Shown: positions 9,180 to 19,886, counted from the stretch's first letter. The stretch is 64,000 nucleotides of DNA from Oscillospiraceae bacterium (GCA_015063905.1 SVTF01000001.1:57431-121430), one strand, 5' to 3'. Numbers and translations: made by a program. Notes: generated by a model not told the origin, from the sequence alone.

Positions 9180-10688
9180 TTAAACGAGTCCTCTCCTCAA
9201 ATAGAATTCACGCGCGCTCTCAAGCTTTGCCTCCGTTTTGTTATCCGAAAGATACTCATACGGATACTTTGGATTGAAAAATCTTTCTATAGCGCGCTTT
9301 TCTCCGTTAGCGGGGTTGTAATCCACAAACTTTGATACAGCGCCGGCTCCGCATGCGAATATGGAGTGTATCTCCTCCATCATGTATATGTTATATAATC
9401 CCTTATGGCCTTCAAGAGCAAATCCTACATTCTCATAATTCCCAACAGTATTTTTCTGACGGTACATATAGTAAGGCTGATAGCCTTCATGCTGAGCAGT
9501 TATCTGTGAGTAGTCTACGCATTTTCCTACATCTCCGCCACGCACCGAATATATGTGCGTGCTGCTCTTTAGAATGTCACTTGCTTTTTTGACACTAAAG
9601 GTATGTACGGTTATGTTTTCCGGTCTCAATGCAACCACTTTATCATATGATGACGAAAAGCTTGCAAACTTATCTCCGGGCAACCCCGCTATCATATCAG
9701 TATTGATCACCTTTACGCCCGAATTGCGTACAACGTCATAGGCACGAAGAAAGTCCTCCGCGGTGTGAGCTCTGCCGATGATGCGAAGCACGTCATCATT
9801 CAGAGTCTGCGGATTAACGCTTATACGTGTTACCCCGTGCTTAACGGCAATCGACATCTTTTCGGCATCGATCGTATCGGGCCTTCCCGCCTCAAGCGTA
9901 TACTCATCAACAGTTGATACGTCATAGCTTTCGTCAATGAGAGCCAACAACCATTCAAGCTGCGTAGCATCAAGCGTTGTAGGCGTTCCTCCGCCGATAT
10001 ACACAGTTTTTACGCGCAATCCAAGCTCCCCGATCAACGCAAAGGTCTTTTTGATCTCGTCTCCCAGAGCAATAAGATAATCAGGAATAGTTGAGAGCAA
10101 CTTTTTAGAAGTATATGACACAAAGGAGCAATATGCGCATCTTGTCGGGCAAAACGGTATCGAAATATATACACTGCACTCACGCGCATCGGCACTCTTA
10201 ACTAACTCTGCCTCATTCAGAGCCACCTCTGTTGCAAGCGCCGCTTTTTTGGGAATAACAAAATAGTCACTGACAAGCGTCTTTTTGACTCTCGTCTTGC
10301 TCATTCCGCTCTCCAGCATCTCGGTTGCCACCTTTGAAGGTCTTACACCTACCAGCATTCCCCAAGACGGACGGTAAGATATCACCTCTCCGCACACCGA
10401 CAGTATCGCATCACCTACAGCTATTTTTTTGAGCCTGTCGTGAGTAATATCATCACGGTGACCGTATATCTTCTCACATGATGCGTATTTCTCATCCAGT
10501 GTCAACTCCGCAAATACCTGCACGTCGTTTTCATTTTCCTCAAGCCTCAATGTCAGCTCGGGGACCGCAACGTCATTTTCTATATCAGTGTCAACATCTT
10601 TCTCGGAAAATCTTTCGCCCGGGAAAAATATCATACACAAAGTCTGAACATAATATTGATTTATGTTTCCGCTTACATTAAGCTTCAT
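9180..10688 (-). CDS. hemZ: Coproporphyrinogen dehydrogenase HemZ-like radical SAM protein
   Basis: Radical SAM Cys motif 'YISIPFCPTRCAYCSF', 'YIGGGTPT', 'VNPQTLNDDVL..GRAHT'; long N-terminal extension typical of HemZ. Confidence 0.9.
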   Translation of the reverse strand: MKLNVSGNINQYYVQTLCMIFFPGERFSEKDVDTDIENDVAVPELTLRLEENENDVQVFAELTLDEKYASCEKIYGHRDDITHDRLKKIAVGDAILSVCGEVISYRPSWGMLVGVRPSKVATEMLESGMSKTRVKKTLVSDYFVIPKKAALATEVALNEAELVKSADARECSVYISIPFCPTRCAYCSFVSYTSKKLLSTIPDYLIALGDEIKKTFALIGELGLRVKTVYIGGGTPTTLDATQLEWLLALIDESYDVSTVDEYTLEAGRPDTIDAEKMSIAVKHGVTRISVNPQTLNDDVLRIIGRAHTAEDFLRAYDVVRNSGVKVINTDMIAGLPGDKFASFSSSYDKVVALRPENITVHTFSVKKASDILKSSTHIYSVRGGDVGKCVDYSQITAQHEGYQPYYMYRQKNTVGNYENVGFALEGHKGLYNIYMMEEIHSIFACGAGAVSKFVDYNPANGEKRAIERFFNPKYPYEYLSDNKTEAKLESAREFYLRRGLV

Positions 10689-10711
10689 TTTTGGATCCTA
10701 TCCCTTTTCTT

Positions 10712-11173
10712 TTACTGTTTCTTACTTTTGAGAACTTCGCTGTCCATAACTATAGTGACTGGACCGTCATTAATGAGTGAAACCTTCATATCGGCGCCGA
10801 ATATACCACTCTCAACTCGACGCAAGTGTTTTGCCATCAAACTGATAAAATACTCGTAAAGTCTTTTTGCCTCGTCTACGGGAGCAGACCCCAGATAGTC
10901 GGGGCGATTGCCGTGCCTATAATTTGCCAAAAGAGTAAACTGGGATATTATCAAAGCCTCTCCGTCTATATCCATAACAGAACGGTTCATCTTGCCTGCG
11001 TCATCGCAGAAAATTCGAAGCTTGCCTATTTTCTCGGCAAGCAGCTCGGCATCGGCATCCGTGTCTCCCTGAGCCACTCCAAGCAATATCATAAGTCCTT
11101 CTTTGCACGAACCTATCAGCTTGCCGTCAACCGTCACAGACGATTCGCTCACCCTTTGCAATATCGCTTTCAT
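10712..11173 (-). CDS. dtd: D-aminoacyl-tRNA deacylase
   Basis: MKAILQRVSESSVTVDGKLIGSCKEGLMILLGV; 'ISQFTLLANYRHGNRPDY'. Confidence 0.97.
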   Translation of the reverse strand: MKAILQRVSESSVTVDGKLIGSCKEGLMILLGVAQGDTDADAELLAEKIGKLRIFCDDAGKMNRSVMDIDGEALIISQFTLLANYRHGNRPDYLGSAPVDEAKRLYEYFISLMAKHLRRVESGIFGADMKVSLINDGPVTIVMDSEVLKSKKQ

Positions 11174-11260
11174 ATTTTTCCCTTCTTTTTTTTGCTATTA
11201 ATTTTGACAATTATCAAGCGAAATAAACTCTAATACAGTCTCACAATCAGTTGTAGGCAG

Positions 11261-11438
11261 AAAATACAAATTAAACGAACTCTGCCTCTAAAGTTCTTTT
11301 GCCTACTTTTCGTATCGATTTGCATAAAACGTTGATTTTACTTGTTTTCTTCCCCGTCAGCAGTGAGCGAAAAATACAAGTTAATCAAACTCTGCCTCGA
11401 AAAGTTCTTTTGCCTACTTTTCTTTCAAGAAAAGTAGG
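11261..11438. repeat. Two imperfect ~51-bp direct repeats; the second ends in a 12-bp perfect inverted repeat
   Basis: 11261-11311 aaaatacaaattaaacgaactctgcctctaaagttcttttgcctacttttc versus 11371-11422 aaaatacaagttaatcaaactctgcctcgaaaagttcttttgcctacttttc. Stem cctacttttctt/aagaaaagtagg at 11413-11438. Confidence 0.85.
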
Positions 11439-13688
11439 TTAAGAGAAGCCTCTGCCCACACTCTCCACACCGTCAAGAGAACGAAGTCTTGAAACAATGG
11501 AGTTGTAGTGATCAATGTTTTTACAGCTTATCTTAAGACTGATAATACACCTGCCATTATTGCGCTTTTGCGAATTTACATGAAGAATAGCAACCTTCAT
11601 ATCCGCCAGCGCAACTGCAACGTCGGCAAGCATACCGACTCTGTCCTCGGTAAATAGCTGCAAAAGTGCCTCGTAGTAGTTTTTGGAGCTGTCCTGAACA
11701 TCATGTGCTTCCCAATGCGCTTCAACCCAACGGTCAGACAACTCGAGCTTTTTGAGTCCCTCCACCACGTTGGGACAGTCCTGCTTATGAATAGAAATGC
11801 CGTATCCCTTGGTTATAAATCCAATAACATCGTCTCCGGGCAATGGGTTGCAGCATTTCGCAAATTTAACCTGGCATCCGCTCTCGCCATCAACGATTAT
11901 GCCGCTATTGGACTTGATATGCTTGGGGCGGGCAGTAGATTTTTGCATAAGCTCCTGCTCGGTAACGAGAACGGGCTCTGCAGCCTGCTCGGCGAGCTTG
12001 TTTATCTCTTCCTTCAGCTTACCAGCTATCTTGTTAAGAGATATTCCGCCGTATCCCACCGCGTTAAACATATCATCCGCGGTATTAAATCCAACTCTCT
12101 GACCGACGGTTGTAAGTATCTCGTTTTTCTGCTGATCGCCAAGCTTTACGCCGTGCTTTTTGATCTCACCGTCAATAATTGATCGTCCAAGCAGGATATT
12201 CTCCGCCCTCGATTCCTTTTTAAACCACTGTCTTATCTTTGACTTGGACTCACTGGTTTTAACAATATTGAGCCAATCTCGGCTGGGTCCCTTTGAGCTT
12301 GACGAGGTAAGCACCTCTACTATCTCTCCGTTCTCAACCACACGATCTATCGGAACTATCATGCCGTTTATCTTGGCACCTATCATTTTGTTTCCGACTG
12401 CCGAGTGTATGGCATATGCAAAGTCTATAACTGTTGCTCCCTGAGGCAATGCTATAACGTCACCCTTGGGGGTAAATACGAACACTTCATCGTGGAAAAT
12501 ATCGGTTTTGAGCGCATTAATAAACTCATCGGGGTCCTGGGTCTCTCCCTCGGTTTCAATAAGCCTTGAGATCCACTCAAGCTTTTTATCCATCTCTTCC
12601 TTGCTGGAGGCTCCCGACTTGTATTTCCAGTGTGCCGCAATACCGTATTCCGCTATATGATGCATCTCTTTGGTTCTTATCTGCACCTCAAAAGGAATTC
12701 CGTCACGTCCAATAACCGTGGTATGCAAGGAACGGTACATATTGGGCTTCGGCGTGGAAATATAGTCCTTAAAGCGTCCGGGTATAGAGTTGAACATCTC
12801 GTGAATAATTCCAAGTGCAGTATAGCACTCAAGCTCAGTATCCACGATAACTCTGACGGCATAAAAGTCATATATCTCGTCAAAGCTCTTGTTTTGGTTA
12901 TACATTTTCTTGTAGATACTGTAAACCGTCTTTATTCTTCCTTCGAGCGTAAAGTGTATATGATTTTCCGCCATTTTCTCTGAAATAACGGAACGAATGC
13001 TCTCAATAACGTTCAGGCTTTGCCCATATTTGTTTTCTATCTCTGTCTTGACCTCGTTGTATCCTATCGGATCAAGATACTGTATTCCAAGATTCTCAAG
13101 CTCCTGCTTGATCTTCTGTATGCCGAGTCTGTGGGCTAAAGGCGCGTAGACCTGCATAGTTTCAAGCGCCGTAAGCCTTCTTTTATGATCCGCTTTAGCC
13201 TCAAGCGTTCTCATATTGTGCAATCTATCGCACAGCTTGATAAATATTACTCTGACGTCCTTGGACATTGCGAGCAGCATCTTTCGAATGTTTTCAATAT
13301 GCTGCTCCTCTTTATCCTCTATCTGCAAGGATACTATCTTTGTCAGTCCGTCAACAAGCATGGCAACGTCTTGGCCAAATTCTTTCTGTATTGCTCCAAG
13401 ATCAACCTTATCCGCACAGTCCTCCACCGTATCGTGAAGCAAAGCCGCGCAAATAGAGTCTGTATCAAGCTCAAGTCCAGCCACGATCTCCGCAACCGCC
13501 AAAGGATGCGAGATATAAGGCTCTCCGCTCTGCCTGAACTGACCGCAATGAAGCTCCTTTGCATATTCGTAAGCGCGTTTTATCTTATCCAGATCATATT
13601 TTTTGCCTGTTACGCGCAAAAGGTCAAATAGTCTGTTGGCGTTGAATTCGCCATCTCGATTCAAAGTGTTCTGTTCCATAAAAATCAA
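11439..13688 (-). CDS. rel: Bifunctional (p)ppGpp synthetase/hydrolase (RelA/SpoT family)
   Basis: HD domain 'HPLAVAEIVAGLELDTDSICAALLHDTVED', synthetase 'RIKTVYSIYKKMYNQ', TGS and ACT domains. The start may be the Met at 13679. Confidence 0.97.
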   Translation of the reverse strand: MIFMEQNTLNRDGEFNANRLFDLLRVTGKKYDLDKIKRAYEYAKELHCGQFRQSGEPYISHPLAVAEIVAGLELDTDSICAALLHDTVEDCADKVDLGAIQKEFGQDVAMLVDGLTKIVSLQIEDKEEQHIENIRKMLLAMSKDVRVIFIKLCDRLHNMRTLEAKADHKRRLTALETMQVYAPLAHRLGIQKIKQELENLGIQYLDPIGYNEVKTEIENKYGQSLNVIESIRSVISEKMAENHIHFTLEGRIKTVYSIYKKMYNQNKSFDEIYDFYAVRVIVDTELECYTALGIIHEMFNSIPGRFKDYISTPKPNMYRSLHTTVIGRDGIPFEVQIRTKEMHHIAEYGIAAHWKYKSGASSKEEMDKKLEWISRLIETEGETQDPDEFINALKTDIFHDEVFVFTPKGDVIALPQGATVIDFAYAIHSAVGNKMIGAKINGMIVPIDRVVENGEIVEVLTSSSSKGPSRDWLNIVKTSESKSKIRQWFKKESRAENILLGRSIIDGEIKKHGVKLGDQQKNEILTTVGQRVGFNTADDMFNAVGYGGISLNKIAGKLKEEINKLAEQAAEPVLVTEQELMQKSTARPKHIKSNSGIIVDGESGCQVKFAKCCNPLPGDDVIGFITKGYGISIHKQDCPNVVEGLKKLELSDRWVEAHWEAHDVQDSSKNYYEALLQLFTEDRVGMLADVAVALADMKVAILHVNSQKRNNGRCIISLKISCKNIDHYNSIVSRLRSLDGVESVGRGFS

Positions 13689-13745
13689 AAATCTCCCTCC
13701 GGCACTATTGCGCCGAACCGTTTTGAAATTAATAACGCTAAATAA

Positions 13746-15929
13746 TCATGTCTTTGCATACATTGTCAAAATCCTTTGATATGTTGAGGATTCCTCAATG
13801 TTAGTCTTTGATGCGTTTTTGCATACCTCAAGATAGAAAAAATCTTGCTCCTGTTCGTCCAAGTTGCATACGTTTATTTCACTCAATATCTTGACCATTA
13901 TGCGCAGCTTCAATCCGTCATAACAACCTAAAGAGCTCTCTGCAAGCTGGTGCGGAAGTGCCCTATAATTGAAAAGCGTACGTCCGCATGCATTCTCATA
14001 TCTTAAGAATTTATATATTTCTGCTATCTGCGCTCTCGTAGGAATTATATCCTCACGCGAACTAAAAGGTTCGCCGCAAGTTAGCTTTTTATAATCCTCA
14101 CGGTCGATCTCGTACTGCTTTTCAAGCTGCTCTGTCAATCTTATATCCTGTAGGATAAGCTGAACTGAGCTTTTACCGCGAAATTCATTAATGCTCAGCT
14201 GACACAGAACATCAACGCGTTCGCCCACGTAATAGTCCAAAGAAGACAGTCCAACTCCAAAATACACTGCTCCGAAGCAATATGCGCCACGGGACAGCAT
14301 AAGCTTTGTGTGTTTTCCCGCACCCATTGGAGTCATCTTATCAATCACAAGATCCTTGATTATAAACGTCGGCGTTGGATTTGCAACTCCAAACGGCTCA
14401 AGGCGTGATAAATCAGCTACGGTGGCAAGATCTGCTTCATCGGGAGATATCTCGCAGTCGGCCTCCAAGCTTACTCCAAGGTCTTCATCATTCAATTGCT
14501 TTTGGGCATACTCATTGATCCTTTTTCTGAATTCATCAACGTTGCATCTGGTCACGGAAAGCCCCGCCGCCAATTCATGTCCTCCGAACTGAATAAGCAA
14601 GTCTTTGCAGTAATCAAGAGCTTCCACAAGATTCATTCCCTTTATGCTTCTTCCGGACCCTTTACCCACGTCATTATATCCGGGCTCTCCGTCAACAGAT
14701 CCTTCAAATGAGATCAGTATGGACGGCAATCCGTATTTTTCCGTTATTCTTGAAGATACTATTCCTATTATTCCCTGCTGCCACTTATCATTGTCAAGAA
14801 CTATTACCTTATCACGCTTAAGATCGCAGGTCTCTTCTATCATAGCGTACGCTTTGTCGGCTATATAGTTCTCCTGTCTTTGCCTTTCGCTATTTATCTC
14901 GCAAAGCTCATCTGCTTTCATAAAGGCGATTTTTTCGTCCTTCTCCAAAAGCAGCTCTACCGCCTTTGCCGCAGAGCTTATTCTTCCCGCGGCATTAATA
15001 CGCGGTGCCAATGAAAAGCTGATAAATCCTGAATTGATCTTTCTTTTTTTGGGTGGGAACTTTTCTACGGTCGTCGGTCTCGTCGCCGCCTCTATAAGTG
15101 CGGCAAGACCCACGCGATCGGTCTCCTCGATAGATACCAATCCGCGCTTGACTATGTATCTGTTTTCGTCCGATAGAGGCATTACGTCTGCCACTGTCCC
15201 CATAGCAACAAGATCCAAATACTCGGAGCATATTCTTTCGGTACACTCTTCCACGCCAAGCTCAGAACAGCGCATGATCTCATATGCGCAAATGAGCTTA
15301 AACACGACTCCGACACCCGCAAGCTCCTTAAACGGGTACGGGCAATCCGGTCTGTGAGGATTGACTACCGCGCATGCATCGGGAAGCTGTCCGTGACATT
15401 CGTGATGGTCGGTCACGACAACATCGATTCCAAGCTCCTTTGCATATGCAGTTTCTTTTACCGCGGTTATTCCCGTATCAACGGTTATCATAAGCTGCGT
15501 TCCCGAGCTTTTGAGTGTGTCTATTGCCGCCAAAGAGAGTCCGTACCCCTCTTTTGCTCTTACGGGAATGTAGTAGTCAACCTTGGCTCCCAACGATTCA
15601 AGATATGTGTAAAGCAGCGTTACCGAGGTAACTCCGTCAACGTCATAGTCTCCATATATCGTTATCTTCTCTCCACACTCAACAGCCTGCGATATTCTCA
15701 ACACCGCATGCCTCATATCTGCCATCATATACGGATCGTGCAGCGAAGACAAGGAAGCATTCATAAATCTATCCGCGGCGTCTACATCTGTATATCCTCT
15801 GTTATATAATAATCTTGCCAAAACGCAGGACATGCCCGACGCACCGGCAATATCGTTTATCTTACTGTCGGCTGCGGCATCACCCGGCGTGTAGCGCAAA
15901 CCCCAGCCTTTATTTTTATTTAAACTCAT
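13746..15929 (-). CDS. recJ: Single-stranded-DNA-specific exonuclease RecJ
   Basis: DHH motifs 'ITIYGDYDVDGVTSV' and 'VVTDHHE', 'GSGRSIKGMNLVEALDYC..FGGHELAAGLSV'. Start chosen at MSLNKN (15929). Confidence 0.95.
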   Translation of the reverse strand: MSLNKNKGWGLRYTPGDAAADSKINDIAGASGMSCVLARLLYNRGYTDVDAADRFMNASLSSLHDPYMMADMRHAVLRISQAVECGEKITIYGDYDVDGVTSVTLLYTYLESLGAKVDYYIPVRAKEGYGLSLAAIDTLKSSGTQLMITVDTGITAVKETAYAKELGIDVVVTDHHECHGQLPDACAVVNPHRPDCPYPFKELAGVGVVFKLICAYEIMRCSELGVEECTERICSEYLDLVAMGTVADVMPLSDENRYIVKRGLVSIEETDRVGLAALIEAATRPTTVEKFPPKKRKINSGFISFSLAPRINAAGRISSAAKAVELLLEKDEKIAFMKADELCEINSERQRQENYIADKAYAMIEETCDLKRDKVIVLDNDKWQQGIIGIVSSRITEKYGLPSILISFEGSVDGEPGYNDVGKGSGRSIKGMNLVEALDYCKDLLIQFGGHELAAGLSVTRCNVDEFRKRINEYAQKQLNDEDLGVSLEADCEISPDEADLATVADLSRLEPFGVANPTPTFIIKDLVIDKMTPMGAGKHTKLMLSRGAYCFGAVYFGVGLSSLDYYVGERVDVLCQLSINEFRGKSSVQLILQDIRLTEQLEKQYEIDREDYKKLTCGEPFSSREDIIPTRAQIAEIYKFLRYENACGRTLFNYRALPHQLAESSLGCYDGLKLRIMVKILSEINVCNLDEQEQDFFYLEVCKNASKTNIEESSTYQRILTMYAKT

Positions 15930-15942
15930 TTTAACTCCAAAA

Positions 15943-17568
15943 TCAATCAAGTGGCTTATATTTTGCCATAATTGACAAAGCTACCTTGATCCCATCTACC
16001 GCGGCGCTGGTTATTCCACCGGCATATCCCGCTCCCTCTCCGCAAGGGTAAATACAGTCGTGTCCTAATGCTGTCATATTTTCTCCCCTCAAAATTCGCA
16101 AGGGGGATGATGTTCTGGTCTCTGCGCCCGACAATATTGCTTCTTCATTTGCAAATCCGTTGAGCTTTTTATCAAATGAACGTATTCCGTAGCGGAGCGA
16201 CTCGGTAACAAACGCGGGAAGAACGCTATCCATAGATGCCGTTTTATAATTGTTTCCCCCCATATAAGTCGGTCTTATTTCACCCGGCTCATGTACAAGG
16301 ACCCCACTCAAAAAATCTCCTACGGTCTGTACGGGAACGGAATAACCGCCTCCACCTGCCAAAAATGCCGCCCGTTCAATTTTTCTTTGAAACTCAATCG
16401 CTCCAAGGGCAAGACTGCCGTTGACTTTCTCGTAATCGTCTACCCTGACAGAAACCGCTATTGCCGAATTGGAATTATCGCCGTCGCGGGAAAAGTTGCT
16501 CATTCCATTCACAACGACTTCCCCTTCCTCGCTTGCCGCCGCGACGACCTCACCGCCGGGGCACATGCAGAAGGTGTAAACTCCGCGCTCTCCCTTTGTA
16601 TCGGAAAGCGCATATTCAGCTGCTCCAAGCGCCTCGTGACCTGCAAGATCTCCGTAAAGCGCTCTTTCTATGTGTTCTCTCTTATGCTCTATCCTTACAC
16701 CCACCGATATTGGCTTTGGTATAATATCAAAGCCCCGATCAAGAAGGACTCCGTACGTATCTCTGGCACTGTGTCCAAGCGCGAGAACCACGGAGGAGCA
16801 AACAAAGTCCCCTTTAGTTGTCGTAGCTTTAATAAGCCCATCCGACATCGTAGATATATCCGTTAGCTTACAGCGATAGATGACGTCACCGCCGAGGCGC
16901 TCTATATGTCCAAGTATATTATCTACCACGCTTCTGAGAATATCGGTTCCAATATGCGGCTTTGCCTTTACGGTAACCTCATCGGGCGCGCCAAAGCGCT
17001 TGAACGTTTCAAGCACGTACGCACACTTGGAATCATTTATTCTCGTCAAAAGCTTACCGTCGGAAAACGTGCCCGCTCCGCCCGCTCCAAACTGAACGTT
17101 GGATTCGGTATCAAGATCGTGAGTGGTATAGAAGCTCTTCACAGCGCGAACTCTGTCAGCAATCGAATCTCCTCGGTCAATAATTATCGGCGCATATCCG
17201 TTTTCGGCAAGGATCAGGGCGCAAAACATACCCGCAGGCCCCATTCCAACCACTAACGGTCTTGCGCGCATGATCTCGTTACCCTTTACTATCTCCAGCT
17301 CATCGATGGAAACGTTTCTCGCTCCAAGCTGCGCAAATTTCGCTCCGTCTTTTTGAGATACATCCGAGGATTCGGCACAGACCGAATACACAAGCTTTAC
17401 CGCATCTCTGCGCCTTGCATCAACGCTTTTTTTATATATTTGGAGGCTGTATGCGTCGGCGTTCATTCCCGCGCGACGCATTTTACTTCTTACTATTCTA
17501 ATGGCACTTTCGCAGGGCTCGTCGTACGAGAGCGATATGCCGTCAAAAATATATGCATACTTACCCAT
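15943..17568 (-). CDS. NAD(P)/FAD-dependent oxidoreductase (COG2509-like)
   Basis: 'RPLVVGMGPAGMFCALILAENGYAPIIIDRG', 'GGAGTFSDGKLLTR', C-terminal 'YPCGEGAGYAGGITSAAVDGIKVA'. Confidence 0.92.
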   Translation of the reverse strand: MGKYAYIFDGISLSYDEPCESAIRIVRSKMRRAGMNADAYSLQIYKKSVDARRRDAVKLVYSVCAESSDVSQKDGAKFAQLGARNVSIDELEIVKGNEIMRARPLVVGMGPAGMFCALILAENGYAPIIIDRGDSIADRVRAVKSFYTTHDLDTESNVQFGAGGAGTFSDGKLLTRINDSKCAYVLETFKRFGAPDEVTVKAKPHIGTDILRSVVDNILGHIERLGGDVIYRCKLTDISTMSDGLIKATTTKGDFVCSSVVLALGHSARDTYGVLLDRGFDIIPKPISVGVRIEHKREHIERALYGDLAGHEALGAAEYALSDTKGERGVYTFCMCPGGEVVAAASEEGEVVVNGMSNFSRDGDNSNSAIAVSVRVDDYEKVNGSLALGAIEFQRKIERAAFLAGGGGYSVPVQTVGDFLSGVLVHEPGEIRPTYMGGNNYKTASMDSVLPAFVTESLRYGIRSFDKKLNGFANEEAILSGAETRTSSPLRILRGENMTALGHDCIYPCGEGAGYAGGITSAAVDGIKVALSIMAKYKPLD

Positions 17569-18641
17569 TACTGCTTATTGTCAGAATCGCTGCTGAAGGT
17601 TATACGTATCGCAGGCTCTGTGCTTTCGATCCAAATATCGTCCGCGTTCCAACCGTCAAGCAAAGCTATGGGAAGCAAAACCTCGTTAGGACTATCAAGA
17701 ACGATCGGATACTCAGTTATTCCCACCAAAGCCGAGGGCTTTCCGGCAATCTTGATCGTGCTTGGATTATAATGTGCAGTATATCCTTCAACGTTCAGAT
17801 GCACTTTAACCGCGATCTCCTTATGTGCCGTAACGTTTACCGATACATCTATTCCCTCTGTGGAATACTCGATCATTCCGTCTGTACCGTTTACGATATG
17901 ATAGTGTTCATTCAAAAACGTCAGCGGGAATTCGTTTACAGATCCGTCAAAATCCTTGGAATCCTCAAATCCCACACCGTCCTGCGTCAGTAAAAGATCA
18001 CTGTTTATGTTGTATCTTGCATGAGAAATAAGACTAACTATTTTGGACGGTCCCGCGATAGTAATAACATTTCCCTTGCCGTTGTTGCCTTCAATACTGA
18101 CTATCTTCTCGTATGTGTTGGTATCGTCATTATTCTTATCAACCATTGCGTCAAACGGAACTTCCTTGACCATATATGTATCAACGTACATACTCACGTT
18201 AAGCTCATTCGAATCGCTCACGCTAAGGCTTGACTTTTCGGGAGTTTGTATCGTGATCGGCAACGTTATCTTCTCTCCCGCAACTATATTCGAAGGGGTG
18301 AAGCTGCTTACGTCAACAACCGCGTGATACTCGCTGTCAGTATATTTCTTAAGATCTCGGTTGGATCCCTTTATCGTAACTGTAACCTCTGTTTTATCCA
18401 TTCCGTAAAACATAACGTTTCCGCTTTCAGCACTCTGAACACCTATATATTCAATTTTCAAAAGCTTTGTTTCCGTTGCCTCGGTATCATTGAGATTGAC
18501 CATCCACAGCCACACGACAATAGCAATGAGAAGGCATATCAGCTTTGGAAAAATATCAAGCTTTCTCCTTTTTTTATCCGATACTACAACGGATTCATCT
18601 CCCGTTTTATCGGGATCGTTAACAAATTCAAGCTTTTTCAT
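17568..18641 (-). CDS. cdaR: YbbR-domain protein, CdaA regulator CdaR
   Basis: N-terminal TM, then YbbR-like repeats ('EYHAVVDVSSF', 'VKVHLN.EGYTAHYNPSTIKIAGKPSALVGI'); immediately downstream of cdaA. Confidence 0.88.
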   Translation of the reverse strand: MKKLEFVNDPDKTGDESVVVSDKKRRKLDIFPKLICLLIAIVVWLWMVNLNDTEATETKLLKIEYIGVQSAESGNVMFYGMDKTEVTVTIKGSNRDLKKYTDSEYHAVVDVSSFTPSNIVAGEKITLPITIQTPEKSSLSVSDSNELNVSMYVDTYMVKEVPFDAMVDKNNDDTNTYEKIVSIEGNNGKGNVITIAGPSKIVSLISHARYNINSDLLLTQDGVGFEDSKDFDGSVNEFPLTFLNEHYHIVNGTDGMIEYSTEGIDVSVNVTAHKEIAVKVHLNVEGYTAHYNPSTIKIAGKPSALVGITEYPIVLDSPNEVLLPIALLDGWNADDIWIESTEPAIRITFSSDSDNKQ

Positions 18642-19599
18642 TTTTGCCCTCTCCTTTCTCTTCTCTTTCAACTATCGCGCTTTCTCCCGCGTTTGCGTCG
18701 GTTTCCTCGGGTATCCAGTCGTTTACGCTCTTTCCTGTCATGAGCTTGAACAGATCGTCACGAAGGTCTGTTGATTTATGCTTTCCCTTTTTGCCGATGT
18801 CATGATAGTTGCGCTTGAGCAGATTGTTGTTTGCAATAGATATATTTCCCGTTTCCTCGGAAACTATAACAACCACCGCATCACTTACCTCGCTTATCTT
18901 AAGTGCGGCACGGTGACGTGTTCCCAGACCGCCCGCCACTCTCGTATTCTCGGAAATGGTCTTTGACTTATTGGAGGCGGATACTATTCTTCCGTTCCTG
19001 ATGAGAACGGCTCCGTCATGCAATGGAGATTTATTTACAAAGATATTACACAAAAGCTGTCTTGACACGAGAGCATCAATGGGCGTTCCCTCCGCAAGCT
19101 GATTATTAAGCCTTCCGCTTCTCTCTAAAACGATAAGCGCGCCCTCGCCCTTTGCAGAAAGCTCAAATGCCGCAGCGGACACTTCCTCTAACATTTTCAG
19201 AGTTTCGTCCGTATTTACCGCATGGCGATTAGTTATTCTGTGAAAATTCTCAGACGTAGTGCTGCCGAATTCTGCAAGCACTTCGCGAAGCTCGGGCTGA
19301 AACAGAATACAGATAGCAATAATTCCAAGCGCATAAAAATTCTGCAAAATAGAATTGATCGCCACCATGTTCAACACGTCACTGATGATATACAGAACGA
19401 TGAGAAGGACAAATCCAATAAGAACTCGTCCCGCATTTCTGTCGCGTACGAACTTATATATCATGTATATAAACACTGTCAACAAAGCGATGTCCAAAAT
19501 GTTGACAAACGTTATATGCTGTATTGGGAATACGACGTAATCCATAAAAAAATCAATGATCTTTTCAAACAAGTTCATATTCTGTTCAATAAGTGTCAT
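18628..19599 (-). CDS. cdaA: Diadenylate cyclase CdaA
   Basis: DisA_N signature 'SPLHDGAVLIRNGRIVSA' and 'LGTRHRAALKISEVSDAVVVIVSEETGNISIA'; N-terminal TM segments. Confidence 0.97.
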   Translation of the reverse strand: MTLIEQNMNLFEKIIDFFMDYVVFPIQHITFVNILDIALLTVFIYMIYKFVRDRNAGRVLIGFVLLIVLYIISDVLNMVAINSILQNFYALGIIAICILFQPELREVLAEFGSTTSENFHRITNRHAVNTDETLKMLEEVSAAAFELSAKGEGALIVLERSGRLNNQLAEGTPIDALVSRQLLCNIFVNKSPLHDGAVLIRNGRIVSASNKSKTISENTRVAGGLGTRHRAALKISEVSDAVVVIVSEETGNISIANNNLLKRNYHDIGKKGKHKSTDLRDDLFKLMTGKSVNDWIPEETDANAGESAIVEREEKGEGKNEKA

Positions 19600-19812
19600 A
19601 TTCTTTCAAGCTCCTTTATGAAGAGAATTTTAAACATCCGAAATCAATGTCACAATGCCAAAGCACACTGCGCCATTATATAATAATTATACAGTTTATA
19701 TTATAACAGAAATATCACCTCAAAGTCAAGGCTTTTTTATCTTTGCGCAAACGTTTTTATCCCTTTTTTTGCTCTAATTCAAAAAATTTTAATTTAATTT
19801 ACAAAAAATACA

Positions 19813-19865
19813 AAAAGCAGCCTTGTTCAAGGGCACAAAACACCCCAAAACAAGACTGCTTTTAT
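19813..19865 (-). terminator. Probable intrinsic terminator downstream of the 19887-20609 gene
   Basis: aaaaagcagccttgttc...aacaagactgctttt imperfect inverted repeat. Confidence 0.55.
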
Positions 19866-19886
19866 CAAAAATATCTTCCTGTTCTT

